The notes beneath the pieces are model-generated. The model searched no databases. It was not told the DNA's origin and was given only the letters and a program-made list of their open reading frames with translations. Of a stretch of 64,000 nt of DNA, positions 30,966-42,156 are shown piece after piece (the stretch's first letter is position 1; the number at the start of each line of letters is the position of its first letter). Made by a program: the position numbers and the translations under genes. Source of the DNA: Chaetoderma sp. LZ-2023a (lineage: Eukaryota > Mollusca > Caudofoveata > Chaetodermatida > Chaetodermatidae); the NCBI GenBank assembly GCA_034401795.1, contig CM067369.1:189988630-190052629 (forward strand), given 5' to 3'.

Positions 30966-31489
30966 ATGGATTTGATCCACCCATTAGAAAATCTAAATTT
31001 CTGTTTTATCCTCATGCCAATTCCAGCTTTTGCTATATTTAACCCTTTCACCGACAGGTCCTGAAAACAATGTGGCATGTTAAATGATGGTGGTAGCCTA
31101 ATTTCTCAATACGAAAGAAAACTGAATTTTAGTATGATGACGTTGAATTAATTACCTACCTACCTTTAAAATCTCCTCGAGTCTTTTCTTTATCTCCATG
31201 TTTTGAAAAAATTAGGATACATTTGTCTCCATCCATTCAACATGCTATCTCCTCCCAGTTGGGTGGAATTCAACCAAATTTGGTATGTGGGTTATCCATA
31301 TGATTGTGGATTGGCTGACAACATTTATTTTATGTAGTCAGAGATTGAGGTCTTCCAGATTTATCCAGATTTCCCATAGTCCTGCCCACACTCTCGCACA
31401 TCATTTGTCACCCTCAATAGGTTTAAATTAAGCCAGATGAGCCACTACATTTAGATAGGACTAGTGATTACTAGAATCTACTATAGCCC

Positions 31490-31655
31490 TTCAAATCTTT
31501 GCAGACCAAGGAGACTATTTTTAAAATTTTACCACTGAAATGACTGGCTCAATTATCAAGCCAGTCATTATACTGGTAAATTTCCAAAAATAGTCATCTT
31601 GCTCTGCTCACAATAGAGAGATTTTTTTACCACCTTGACCATTAAAGGGTTGACA
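31490..31655. repeat. MITE beta copy
   Basis: Arms around GGCTCAATTATCAAGCC. Right end GACCATTAAAGGGTTGA (TTAA mutated). Bases 30966-31489 and 31656-32598 are unassigned. Confidence 0.65.
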
Positions 31656-32598
31656 TGTCAAATTGTTACAATTGGGTTGGCCAGTTACAAATTGTACTAG
31701 CCCTGGTCAATTTCTGCTAACCTCACGCTCATGTTAATTTTAACCCCTGCTCTCACAGATCATTTCCCCTTATGACCTCCAGATTTTTCACAGCAATCCA
31801 CGCCAGTCTCTGTGTAATGCAACTCCCCCGAAAGCGGTGGATGGAATTCAAACAAATGTAGGTTACTATAGAGTGCAAGAGGCCATATGTATCTCAACTA
31901 CGGAGTAAAATGAGCTATTGTGATACCATGCACGTCGCCAGGCGGCATCTAATTTGCGTTTAGCTCAACTTTTCTGTTTATATCTCATGTTTGGTTGATC
32001 ATACTGGTCCTAAACTTAGACACATGCCTCCGTATAATGACACGGCATCACACAATGATGTTCTGGCCAAAAGGTCAAAATCACTGATATGCATGGCAAC
32101 CATTTGCTGTCCGCCATCCATCCATCAACTTATGTTTAAAATGTCTCATACATACATTAACAGCTTGGCGGATTTCAAACTAATATGGCTGGAAGGACCC
32201 TAATGCTTTCGGCTTCCGAACATGCATACAGAATTTTGATTGGTCAATTTTTGTGTGAAAATCTTTGACGCTATGAAAAATTTAGCAGAAATTGTCAAAA
32301 CGCTACTCCTCCTTAACCGCTTGACAGATTCAACCCTAGTTGGCTGGACATAAATTGCCAAAATGCATTTTCTCCATGACCGCTTGAGGTGGATTATATC
32401 CAAATTTGGCAGGATTCTGTAGTAGTTGGCTCTAGAACTTCTATTCAGAATTTTTATAATTCTGTGCTTAGCAACAACCGTCATCAGATGAGATATTTTG
32501 ACAGTTCGCCTCTATGTCCGCCTCATCTCAAAAGAAAAATAGGAAGTGGAAATTAGATACAGGTATACAGGCAACCTGCTGAATATTTTGAAAAGTTT

Positions 32599-32624
32599 TG
32601 ATAGATAGATAGATAGATAGATAG
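32599..32624. repeat. (GATA)n microsatellite
   Basis: About six GATA units. Preceded by an alpha arm fragment (GCTGAATATTTTGAAA, near 32578). Confidence 0.95.
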
Positions 32625-33649
32625 GTACATACTCAGTATATTTTATAGGCAGCCTTTTTTACATAGTAGCGGCCTTCTCTGCTGACAGCCCTTATTGCCA
32701 TACACCGTCCAGGATACCGTTACAGGCCCTTGGGCCCCCTTGTTGATAAGCCTTCTAAATTTATTTTATGTTTGAAGTCAATCATCAGAGTTCATTGCTG
32801 TCATCAAGTCGAGATTCATGGTTGCATTGCAGCCACATTTCTGGTATTACATTTGGCTCCTCCCCTGGGGTAGTGAACGTGGTCGATTGCTATGACACGC
32901 CATCGACCAAACAATCTAGTTATTACTTACTTTCCATCGTCAGATAGATCCAAGTTATCAGAGATTGTAACCCACAGCCTATAATTTTTCTCTTGATCAC
33001 TTCCAGGGTTGTTAAATCTTAATGTATGATCACACAACCTCCTTTATTAAAATTTGAGCAAAATCTGACCAGTTTGTTTCCGATATATCTATAGATTAAA
33101 ATTTGTACCCAAATTGGATCCAACTTGGTTTTTGTCCAGATCACAGCCAAAGTCTGGAAGTCCTTGTTTAGGTTATGTTGCTTTTTTACTGTCGTCTAAT
33201 ATGAGATTAGTTCAACCAATCAGATTTGCCATTGATGGCTTTTCCAACAATATCTCTGCCAATCAAAGATAACGAGGTTAAATATATACGCGATGACATC
33301 ATCAGAATGGAATGGTGTTCCAGTTCAAGACGATTGTCCATTCGGCATTCGATATATCAAGATTTTCACTATAAAAGCGCAGAAATTAGACGAATCCCGC
33401 AAAGAAACACAATTAAATACATCTTCTGATAAATCCAGCCACAAATTGACGTAAATAAGTTAAAATCTGTTGTATGAATCGCTCAGTTTGCTAAGCACGC
33501 GAGATACATGTACGGAGAAAACATGTACTGATAAGCGGGTCTGCCTAGACTAGGAACCGAGTATCCAGTTGCTTCTAGCCATAGGACTCGTCGATAGAAC
33601 TGGAGCACCGCGGTTGGAATTGATGGCGCGTTTAATTTATCATAAAATT

Positions 33650-33892
33650 TTCTAACGCTACCAAACGCGTAGGGCAAAAAGTTAAACCCGTCATTCAAAA
33701 TGTCAAGCCTGTAGTGTCAAAATTCTAACCCGTCAAGATAAAATTCAAGATGCGTATTGAGATTTTACCAAACGCGCTATGTCTAAGCAAATCACTACGA
33801 GAAAATGACGGGAAAATGACGCCATACAGATGCGTTTTAAACGAGCTTTAGGATGCGTTTAAGTAAAGCTAACTAAGATCTGTACGGTACCT
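33650..33892. repeat. Dispersed repeat epsilon, copy 2 (inverted)
   Basis: Ends …GCTAACTAAGATCTGTAC, the complement of the start of copy 1 at 25287, with shared AACGCG / AAACGCAT motifs. The region 32625-33649 holds nothing recognised. Confidence 0.45.
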
Positions 33893-34089
33893 CTACAGAT
33901 TAACAGATTAGCAGCACAATGTTTTTCATTGGCGGTAACACTGGCGACAAAACACAAATCTTGCTGAAATACAAGCATAATATGGCTTCCTACATAGCAT
34001 CCATTTACGAAAGTCAAAAGAGGCGGTTTATTTCTAGTTATGTCAGCTCATTTCTAGCTACATGTAAGTTCTACCTGTGCTGCATATGC

Positions 34090-34290
34090 CTTTCAATTGA
34101 TTCTAAAACAGTGATTTTGAAACCTGAATTCCCAGAATCTTGCTTTCAAGGGAACTATACATGTAAACTGTTGAATATATTGAACCTAATTTGTCTGGAA
34201 GCAGCCCGCAGTCAAATTAGATTCAAAATATTCACTAGAATATTTATAAAATTGTAATTTCACCAGACATACAATTCAGCCACTTACATG
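34090..34290. repeat. MITE alpha copy
   Basis: Arms GTTGAATATATTGAACC and GATTCAAAATATTCACTAG around CTGGAAGCAGCCCGCAG. Confidence 0.6.
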
Positions 34291-34634
34291 TACATGTACT
34301 CTGGCATTTGCCACCTTCGTGTTGGACCTACATGTACATCATTTTGATTGTGACATGTGTCAGCTAACAAATGACATATTTTAGCAATGTACTTGAGTGA
34401 CAGATCCGATACCACTATAAATTGCGTACTTGCAGACTTTCTGTAGTTACCTTATGTACCGTTGATGACATCAGGGGAAATTAAGGTAATTTATGTATGG
34501 TTTACCAAATTTGCACAGTATTTCCAAACAACAAAATTCAAAGAGATTCCTAATATAAATAAAGATATGCGATAAATAAGATTTCCATTTTACACAAAAT
34601 ACTTATAGCATAAAGGAAAAGAATACATATGTCT

Positions 34635-34870
34635 TTAACCCTCGAATTTGCTCAAGAAAATCTCAATTTTCTCATAGAAAATGCCAATTTGCAAACCAAG
34701 AGAAGGCTATATTTGAAAATTTATCACTGGAATGACTGGGTCGGTTATTGAGCCAGTGATTCCAGTGGTAAACTTTCAAAAATAGTCTTCCCTTGGTCTG
34801 CAAATGGACATTTCTCAAGACCACTGCAGAAGCCATTTTTGACTGATATGAGTGTTAAAGGATTATATTA
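34635..34870. repeat. MITE beta copy
   Basis: Starts TTAACCCTCGAATTTG like the 25048 copy, which defines a subfamily. Arms nearly identical to that copy. Right end decayed (GTGTTAAAGGATTA). Confidence 0.75.
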
Positions 34871-35033
34871 AATTAAATATAAGTATATTAAATTTTGCAA
34901 CGTATCAAAATGATCTAATCTACTCACTTTAAATACTCAAGTATTTTGAGTGACAAAAGTGCTCTTCATGGCAAATCACCAGCAATAAAAGATGGTAATA
35001 TCTTTATTAGTGTCCTAATTAAGTTCTGCTTAC

Positions 35034-35103
35034 TTCTCTTTGATGTGGCCTGAGAACTTTGGTCAGCATAGGATCCACAACGACGTGAACTGGTTGCATC
35101 TCG
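35034..35103 (-). CDS. RAD54L: RAD54L exon: PVHVVVDP / LRPHQRE block
   Basis: The acceptor is CTTCTCCAG and the donor GTAAGC. One base completes the Leu codon begun in the previous exon, then 23 codons follow, including PVHVVVDPML and KVLRPHQRE. This is the entry into the Swi2/Snf2 domain (Q-motif region) of RAD54L. It ends in phase 0, which the next exon requires. Confidence 0.95.
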
Positions 35104-35162
35104 CTGGAGAAGACGAAAATTAATAAATTAAAGGTTAGGCTAGCTACAACTGTCCTTTACAA

Positions 35163-35360
35163 CGTATCTTTTGAAATATCCATCTTCTGGCCAAGAGAAA
35201 ACTATTTTTGAAATTTTACCACTTGAATGACAGGGCTTGAGAACGGAGCCAGTTATTAAAATGGTAAATTTAAAAATAGTTTCGTTTTTGGCCGGTAAAT
35301 GGATATTCACTAAGTAAAAAGTATAATTTTTGTGACAAATCTAGACCATTCAAGGGATAA
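35163..35360. repeat. MITE beta copy, degenerate
   Basis: Arms CTGGCCAAGAGAAAAC and TTCGTTTTTGGCCGG. Ends GACCATTCAAGGGATAA. Sits 60 bases upstream of the PVHVVVDP exon of RAD54L. Confidence 0.6.
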
Positions 35361-35509
35361 GTAGAAAGGTAGTTGCAAAGTAACCATGAAGCTTCGTTAG
35401 TATTTGGTATAATGCTACAACGTGGTGGCAGATATTTACACATTTGAAGCTATCAGTAACTAATTATGATAATCATTCTCCCACTCATTTTTAAGCCGAG
35501 GAATACATG

Positions 35510-36182
35510 TACCGTAAAAATTTGACTAAAGGACGCAGTTTTTTGTCAAATTACATGTTCTAGGAAGGGGGGTGCATCCTGTAATCGAGAACATTCCTTG
35601 AGCACATTTTTGGGTCGAAATTCTTTCTAAAAAGTCAAAGATTATACCAAGGAAATTGAACTAAATGTTACCCTAGACAATTCGCGCCGCCTGACTACTA
35701 TGTTTAATGTATACTCCAAAAACACCAAGCGGAAGTGAAATTATTAAATTGGGGCGCTTAAATACTGCTTATTCTTTAATAAATATCACTTATTACATCA
35801 AAATTAATCAAGAATTTGACATAAAATGGTGTCGAGAAAAGATACATGTATAAATCACGTGATTCGCCTCTAATTGCAAAAGATCTTTATTCTAATTAGA
35901 GCGAGTACTAGGATCTAAATAGAGCCAGATAACCAACTCCCGTTAGCGCATAAGATAACACAGCGCCTCCAAACGCAAAAGAGTCATTACAACTAGTGAC
36001 CATCTGAATATTTCCATACCCATTTGATAAGCAACTCCCGTTAGTGCATAAGATTACACAGCACCTCCAATCGCAAGAGCCATTACATTCTGTTTCTGTC
36101 ACACGATTTCTATATTTTCCAGAAGACATTTTATGCCAAAATTAGATTGATTTTGATGTAATAAAAGATTATTATTGAAGAT
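35510..36182. repeat. MITE zeta, left part (split by DIRS-B1)
   Basis: Begins TACCGTAAAAATTTGACTAA. Its inverted partner, ending TTTAGTCGAGAAATCACGGTA, is at 43647 on the far side of B1. Confidence 0.6.
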
Positions 36183-36221
36183 TAAGTAAATTTATCAAAT
36201 TTCTTTTTCACGAGTGAGATG

Positions 36222-36402
36222 ACATACTTACCTCCCTAACACTCTTGATATACTAGTATATCGGCTCTAAATTCAATAATATTCAGAATTATAAAAAGTT
36301 AGGTGCCCCTAATGGGCAGGTGGAAGTACACAGTCATGCACATGACAAACACCACCCTCTGCGCATGCGCACACCGGTACTTCCGTTACTAAATATTGGC
36401 TG
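36222..36402. repeat. DIRS-B1 left inverted terminal repeat
   Basis: Pairs with 43209-43390. NRF-1-like GCGCATGCGC at 36361-36370. Shares AGTTAGGTGCCCCT and the outward GGTAAGTAT with family A, although the rest differs. Confidence 0.92.
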
Positions 36403-36466
36403 ACCTAGAAGCAACTATTCAATAGCCAAAGGACCAGGCCTCCGTGGGGTGGCGAGGCCGGGATCC

Positions 36467-36569
36467 TGTTAGGGAGGTAAGTATGTCATCTCACTCGTGA
36501 AAAAGAAATTTGATAAATTTACTTATTTCACATCATGAGAACATACTTACCTCCCTAACACTCTTGATA
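36467..36569. repeat. DIRS-B1 internal complementary region
   Basis: Complement reads …GATGTGAAA joined to TAAGTAAATTTATC…, the family B circle junction. Confidence 0.92.
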
Positions 36570-37153
36570 AAAACCAGAATTTGAAAGTAAATTTTGGTGG
36601 GAGGGAGGCAAGGTCCTGAAAACCCGCACACCCTCGAAGAGGCTAAGCTCTTTGAATTCTCAAGAGATTTAAAACATCTGAAATTGTGACTGAAACCACA
36701 ACCAGGAATAGAATTTTGCATCGGATAATCGACCGATGAAGAGAGATTGATCAAAAGGCAAATGCGCTCCCCCCCCCCTCTTTCTGAGGAAGGTATAGGA
36801 AAAAACGCTGCTCTAAATGACTAGCACGTTCTCTAATACTTAATGAAAGTATTACTAGACATTGGAAAAAGAAGAATTGCTTCTATTTCAAAAAACTCTC
36901 TGAAAAACCACAATTAAGAGACATCAACCATCACCATATTAAAAAATAAAATGACACCATCACCAAGACAGAAAATCAAAAAATGGTCATAACCACTGAC
37001 CTTTGATGTCTTGGACGCGGCACTCATCTCTTCCCCCACCGGAAGAGGAGAAGTGTACCAGCTAATAGTAGGAATACCCTACCAACAAATGTGATATTTG
37101 CAAATAGCAGAGGAGGCAAACTATTTACAAACATAAACCTCTGCATAACTATT

Positions 37154-40006
37154 TTATTTCCTGAGGACTGAGACGGCGAGTGGGTTAGAAGTGTCACGAA
37201 GGTAATGGTCGGTAAAACTTGACTCACAGTGCCACTGGGCTACTGACATAATGTCTTCAATCGAAACACCATTAAATAATGCCGTGGAAGTTACCACACC
37301 ACGGACACTATGAGCCTTGGCTCTATCTACCTGGATTCCAGTGGCTGTCTTATGACAGAATTGGATACATTCCACTATCCATCTGGAAATAGTGTCTCTT
37401 GACGCCCTACCATGGGGTACAATATATGACAACCATAGGGAACATGGGTCCGTCCGCCAAACCTGAGTTCTTTTCTTGTACTTATTCAAAGCACGGACTG
37501 GACACCATACTTTAGCACCAGGATCATATCTGGTTAAGGCAGGTAAAATAATAGGTTTACCCGGATACTTTAAAGATTGATTCTTAGCCAAGAAATTCAA
37601 TCTAGGTAGAAGCTTAAGGCCTTCACCTGTAACTATATAACGGTCAGGCTCAGCAGACAAGGCATGAATTTCACTCCTGCGTCTGGCTGAAGCCGCCGCC
37701 ACTAAAAATACAGTTTTAAGTGTCAATAATTTTACAGATATAGCACTAAGTGGTTCAAAAGGCTTACCACTCAAAACCTGCAGAACCAGAGAAAGACTCC
37801 ATGACGGTGTCAGTGGAGGATTTCTAGGTCTGAGATTGCCCATACCTTTAATAAGAGTATTTAAAACACTTACTTCATCACTTCCCCTCTTTGCCAAGCA
37901 AGGGATAACAGTCATCAATGCTGATTTGTATCCAGCAACAGAATTAGGTTGAAGACTATAGGTATCATACAGGTGACATAGAAAATCAGCTACTACCTGA
38001 ATAGATGCTTCCATCGGATTGATACATCTCTTTGAGCACCATTCTGCAAATCTGTTGATTTTATAATTATAAGCTCTGGAGGTTGACCCCCTCCTGGCTC
38101 TGGCCATGAAATTGGCTGCTTGCTCAGAAAATCCCTCCTTAATTGCGGATTGTTTGACAACATCCATGCAGTCAATCGAAACATTGACGGATTGTTGTGA
38201 AGGGTCTTGCCCTGGAAGATAATATCGTCCATCAGCGGCAGAGGAACCGGATTGCAAACCAGAAGGTCCAGCAGATCCGTAAACCATGATCGGCTTGGCC
38301 AATTCGGGGCGATCAGAAGCACTTGGCATTCCTCTTGTCTGATCTTCTGAAGGACTCTTGGAATCAGGATTGTTGGAGGGTATGCGTATGCATACATTCT
38401 CTTCCAACTGATAGCTAGCGCATCTATTGCGATAGCGCTTGGATCTGGAATCGGAGAAACGTACGTCGTCATCTTCGCATTCTTCTTCATTGCGAACAAA
38501 TCTATGTTGGGCTTTCCCAAATGATTGAACAGGTGATCCGCCACACATTGATTTAGTTGCCATTCCGTAGGCAGAATACTCATCCTTCGGCTCAATGAGT
38601 CTGCTAACAGATTCAGCCTTCCCGGAATATGAACTGCTTTCAAGGTGATCATATGATCCATGCACCAGCAAAGCAGCTTCCATGTCATCATACAGAGACT
38701 GGGCGACTTCGTTCCGCCCTGGCGGTTTATGTAACTCACTACTGTAGAGTTGTCTGAACGTATCATCACAAATTTTCCCTTCACCTCCCCTAGGAAGTGT
38801 TCCAGGCCTAGAACTACAGCCCGCAGTTCTAGCATGTTGATATGTTCCTTTGAATGTTCCAGATTCCAAAGCCCTGATATAGTGGCTTCTTCCAGGCAAG
38901 CTCCCCAACCCTCCATCGATGCATCCGTAAACATCGTTACTTGAGGGTGGGGAGGGGTCAGCATGACCCCCGCCAGGAGATTTCCTCTCTCCATCCACCA
39001 ATGAAGGTGATGAATGAGAGGGTCCAACACTTGAATGCGCGAGTCCAGTGATCCTGAACTCTGCGTCCACTGGGTCATGAGAAACAACTGAATCGGCCGC
39101 CTGCGTAAGGCCGCCTGAGGAATGACCGGTTCCATTGAAACCATCAGACCCAACATTCTCAGATAGACCCGTGCTAGAATATAACGACTGTTGCACACCA
39201 ACTGAATACACGAGAGGAAACTTTCCACTCTCTCCTGGGACGGATAAACATATCCTATCTCCAGATCGAAGAACATACCCAGGTAAACAAACTTCTGGGA
39301 TGGAGTCAGCTCTGATTTCGGAAAGTTGATCATCCAGCCTAAATCTGTGAGAGTTTCCAAGACTATCTCCAGATTTGCTGTCAAACTTTCTGGGTTGTGT
39401 GCTTTTAGCAACCAGTCGTCTATGTAAGTGTGAACAGGTATATTTCTCCTGCGGAGGTATGCCGTGATAGCAAGTACCACTCGAGTGAAGACCCTTGGAG
39501 CCGTCGAGATGCCGAATGGAAGAACCTTGAATTCCCATTGGCGTCCCTGAAAAGCAAATCTCAGGAACCGACGAAACCTCCTTGCAATTGGAATGTGGAA
39601 GTAAGCATCCTTGAGATCTATAGATGCTGTCCACATCCCCTTCTCTAACCCCAACAACACCGATCTCACTGTTTCCATTTTGAAAGTCGGAGTGTCTAAA
39701 AACTTGTTTAGAGGCTTGAGGTTGAGAATTGGTCTCCACCCCCCGGTGTTCTTTGCCACAAGAAACACGGTTGAATAGAAGCCCGGGCAATCCTGCGCCG
39801 GTTGAATTGCTTCTTTTAGAACGAGAGAATCTATCTCCTCTTCTATGCACAACCGCTTGTCTGGATCTCGTGGAACTTGAGTCCAGACCGGTACCAGAGA
39901 CAAATGCAACGGCGGACCTCTTATCCAATCTGGACTGTATCCCTGCGAAAGCCATTGCAAGACTAAGCGGTCCTGAATTAACCGCGCCCACTTCTGAATG
40001 TGACAA
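37154..40006 (-). CDS. DIRS-B1 tyrosine recombinase ORF
   Basis: 950 codons. Recombinase domain 37154-38287 (ATG at 38287), with ARRRSEIHAL, AHSVRG, WH and HYLRD. The C-terminal domain is very like family A, and the upstream part overlapping RT is also open without a stop. The frame continues open to the gag stop at 40136; the 40006 start is TTG, so it is not a likely initiator. Confidence 0.9.
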   Translation of the reverse strand: MSHSEVGAVNSGPLSLAMAFAGIQSRLDKRSAVAFVSGTGLDSSSTRSRQAVVHRRGDRFSRSKRSNSTGAGLPGLLFNRVSCGKEHRGVETNSQPQASKQVFRHSDFQNGNSEIGVVGVREGDVDSIYRSQGCLLPHSNCKEVSSVPEICFSGTPMGIQGSSIRHLDGSKGLHSSGTCYHGIPPQEKYTCSHLHRRLVAKSTQPRKFDSKSGDSLGNSHRFRLDDQLSEIRADSIPEVCLPGYVLRSGDRICLSVPGESGKFPLVYSVGVQQSLYSSTGLSENVGSDGFNGTGHSSGGLTQAADSVVSHDPVDAEFRITGLAHSSVGPSHSSPSLVDGERKSPGGGHADPSPPSSNDVYGCIDGGLGSLPGRSHYIRALESGTFKGTYQHARTAGCSSRPGTLPRGGEGKICDDTFRQLYSSELHKPPGRNEVAQSLYDDMEAALLVHGSYDHLESSSYSGKAESVSRLIEPKDEYSAYGMATKSMCGGSPVQSFGKAQHRFVRNEEECEDDDVRFSDSRSKRYRNRCASYQLEENVCIRIPSNNPDSKSPSEDQTRGMPSASDRPELAKPIMVYGSAGPSGLQSGSSAADGRYYLPGQDPSQQSVNVSIDCMDVVKQSAIKEGFSEQAANFMARARRGSTSRAYNYKINRFAEWCSKRCINPMEASIQVVADFLCHLYDTYSLQPNSVAGYKSALMTVIPCLAKRGSDEVSVLNTLIKGMGNLRPRNPPLTPSWSLSLVLQVLSGKPFEPLSAISVKLLTLKTVFLVAAASARRRSEIHALSAEPDRYIVTGEGLKLLPRLNFLAKNQSLKYPGKPIILPALTRYDPGAKVWCPVRALNKYKKRTQVWRTDPCSLWLSYIVPHGRASRDTISRWIVECIQFCHKTATGIQVDRAKAHSVRGVVTSTALFNGVSIEDIMSVAQWHCESSFTDHYLRDTSNPLAVSVLRK

Positions 40007-40392
40007 GTCAAACGACCTCCCACTGGTGCACCTAGGGTTGACGGGGTGCCCATAAACTTCAGAAGTGGGTGTGTCTCTGATACGAGTGGCAACACCCCAG
40101 TGGTACTTGTGATAACCGGAAAAAATTTTCTTGCGTCAGGCCCGGTTACCACGCGCCGCTCCCCGCGCGCCGCGACCAGCGCCACGCGCACCACGGTGCG
40201 CGGGCTGCTGCCTGGCAGGCTGCGCTTGAGGCGGCGGCTGTCGCACAACAGCACGCTGCTGCTGGCGTAGCCGACGCGGTCTCTGAAACCGGCCGGCCTG
40301 CTGGCCTCTGACACTGCCAGCCCCGCCACGAGCGTACGGCTGTCGAGCAGCCGAGGGCTGAACACGCACGTGTTCCCTGCGCAGCACTTCAA
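37993..40392 (-). CDS. DIRS-B1 reverse transcriptase / RNase H / MT-like ORF
   Basis: RT with SIDLKDAYFHIP and YIDDWLL, RNase H with FTDASMEGWG, MLELRA, RSDNS and LLADSLS, then the NIDLFAMKKNAKM methyltransferase-like domain. Every catalytic residue noted in A1 is kept. The frame opens inside gag, and the productive entry is again +1 at the gag TGA (40136). Confidence 0.95.
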   Translation of the reverse strand: MKCCAGNTCVFSPRLLDSRTLVAGLAVSEASRPAGFRDRVGYASSSVLLCDSRRLKRSLPGSSPRTVVRVALVAARGERRVVTGPDARKFFPVITSTTGVLPLVSETHPLLKFMGTPSTLGAPVGGRLTCHIQKWARLIQDRLVLQWLSQGYSPDWIRGPPLHLSLVPVWTQVPRDPDKRLCIEEEIDSLVLKEAIQPAQDCPGFYSTVFLVAKNTGGWRPILNLKPLNKFLDTPTFKMETVRSVLLGLEKGMWTASIDLKDAYFHIPIARRFRRFLRFAFQGRQWEFKVLPFGISTAPRVFTRVVLAITAYLRRRNIPVHTYIDDWLLKAHNPESLTANLEIVLETLTDLGWMINFPKSELTPSQKFVYLGMFFDLEIGYVYPSQERVESFLSCIQLVCNSRYILARVYLRMLGLMVSMEPVIPQAALRRRPIQLFLMTQWTQSSGSLDSRIQVLDPLIHHLHWWMERGNLLAGVMLTPPHPQVTMFTDASMEGWGACLEEATISGLWNLEHSKEHINMLELRAVVLGLEHFLGEVKGKFVMIRSDNSTVVSYINRQGGTKSPSLCMMTWKLLCWCMDHMITLKAVHIPGRLNLLADSLSRRMSILPTEWQLNQCVADHLFNHLGKPNIDLFAMKKNAKMTTYVSPIPDPSAIAIDALAISWKRMYAYAYPPTILIPRVLQKIRQEECQVLLIAPNWPSRSWFTDLLDLLVCNPVPLPLMDDIIFQGKTLHNNPSMFRLTAWMLSNNPQLRRDFLSKQPISWPEPGGGQPPELIIIKSTDLQNGAQRDVSIRWKHLFR
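40135..40141 (-). other. B1 gag stop GCC-TGA-C: predicted recoding site
   Basis: gag ends CGG GCC TGA C. The +1 frame is RT. The zero frame is open for about 990 codons into the recombinase. The P-site codon is GCC here rather than TCC. Confidence 0.5.
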
Positions 40393-42156
40393 ACTGTGCC
40401 CGCAGCGCCCTCTGGTTGTTCACCAAAGTCACTGTCTCCTGCAGGTGCCGACAACCTTCACCTCCAAAGAGTCCAGGGCCCGCCATCGGCGCTTGCATCA
40501 AGCGCGACTTGAGCTCCTGAGACGGGCACAAATTGTCCAGTGCAAAAGTGCGCCTCGTCCTCAGCGACTTCGTGACCGACCTAGTCAGACAGTCCAACGC
40601 CAGGTTGATGCCATCCTGGATGGCTCGTTGGACTGTCACGGGACTAGGATGTTGCTGCACCGACGCTGCCACCACCCCCGACAGCAGCTGAGAGACATGC
40701 GACAGCGCACTGATCGCTGCTCGCGAGCTCTCCTCGGTGTCGCGCAAGGCGGCATTCGCCGAGCGCATAGCGCCCGAGCACAAGGCTCCCGTGTCAGCCC
40801 GGGAACCCGGCCGCGTATCTTCGCCCAGAGCGGCGCGGTCATCCGCGCTCGGTCTGGGCGCCAGGCCATACCGAGCATACTGACTGGCAGTAACCCGACA
40901 TCGCCTAGCTACCTCGCGGGGGGCCTTCGCGAGGCGACCTTTCGGTCTGATCGACTCCTCTGCCGCCGTGAACATATCTAAGATATGTTCAGCATACGGC
41001 AGAGACAGAGCCGTGCTGGCCAACGGCTTCGCCTGTAACCACGCCCGCGGGTTACCGGCGACCGTCTCGTCCACGGTGAGCTCTGGTCTTACAGCGAGGA
41101 GCCACGCATACGCCTCTGACCAGTCTTCATCCGTGGCTACCTGCGAACTGCCGACGAGCAACGGGCCCTCGTCATCCTCAATGGCATTCGCAGGTATGGC
41201 CGAGGAGGAGGCTATAGACGAACCTGGCTGCCCAGGGAACGTATACGGGCCCGCGAGGGCCGGCATAACATTCTCCATAGGCAAACCAAGCTCCAAGGCC
41301 GCGCTTGTGCGAGGGGGGTTACACACACCAGCGCGGCCCGGAACGTCCGTGTGAGATTCCACGTCCAACCGTGGAATCTTATACGGCCGGCCGTCTGCTC
41401 CAAAGCGGGCCACAGGCTGAACCATGAAACCTGCTCCCGAGGGAACAGTGCCATAGGTGCGAGCGTTCACGCTCCCCAACAGAGGAGTGTAGGCGCTCAC
41501 ATCCATGTCTTCATGATCCACCTGTGGACCGAGCAGGTAGTCCTCATCATCTTCCTGGTCAGGAAAGTTAGGCTCTGGATTAGTAAGGAAAACTAACCCA
41601 GACTGACCAGGAGACTGCTCAAAGGCAGATGACGAGTTTACTCCGCGAGTGATCGTGGTCAGGCCCGTTGGTCGGGTCCCGCCTGATGCTTCTCGCGCCG
41701 CTGGCACCCCAGGCGATGCGAACATCAAGCCTGGGTCCAAGACGGCCGCCCCTGGATCACTAAACGCATTGTCCGAGCTAATAGGCCATGATCCAGGGAC
41801 GGGGGCTACCTGCACCGAGGTCGATGCGCAGGAAGTTGAAACACCTGTGCCAGGCAACATGCCGCGAAGCATGTCAGGCATCAGGTCTTTCAAAGTCCTG
41901 CGCATCTCACTCACCAACTCACTCTTGAAGGCCCCGAGACCACTCTTCTCCGAGGCCTTCTTCTTACCGTCCTTCTTTGGTTTCTTCCCCTCCTCTGCCA
42001 TCATCCTCGCCTGTAAAGAGAAGAATTCAGAGGTTAGATCCCCCCCCCCCACTTTTCACAAATAACACATTTGTTGGACAGCCTACAAGCTGAACACAGA
42101 TGGCAAGGGTGGGGGAAGAATCTAGCCTTCATAGACTTGAGGCAGGACGGACACTT
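40136..42156 (-). CDS. DIRS-B1 gag, main exon (frame break)
   Basis: After the acceptor CGTCTTTTCAG the exon reads KCPSCLKSMK…, a Cys/His cluster like that of family A, up to CEKWGGG. There the G run (11 G on the minus strand, 42040-42050) puts the rest of gag (GGDLTSEFF… to RGNRA) in another frame. A length of 9 or 12 G would restore it. Whether this is a mutation, a sequencing slip or slippage used in expression cannot be told here. Core and RG-rich tail are intact. Confidence 0.75.

Noticed and set aside
31164..31200. Possible minus-strand exon MEIKKRLEEILK before GTAGGT
   Set aside because: No acceptor or start context, and it does not fit between the RAD54L exons, whose phases already join.
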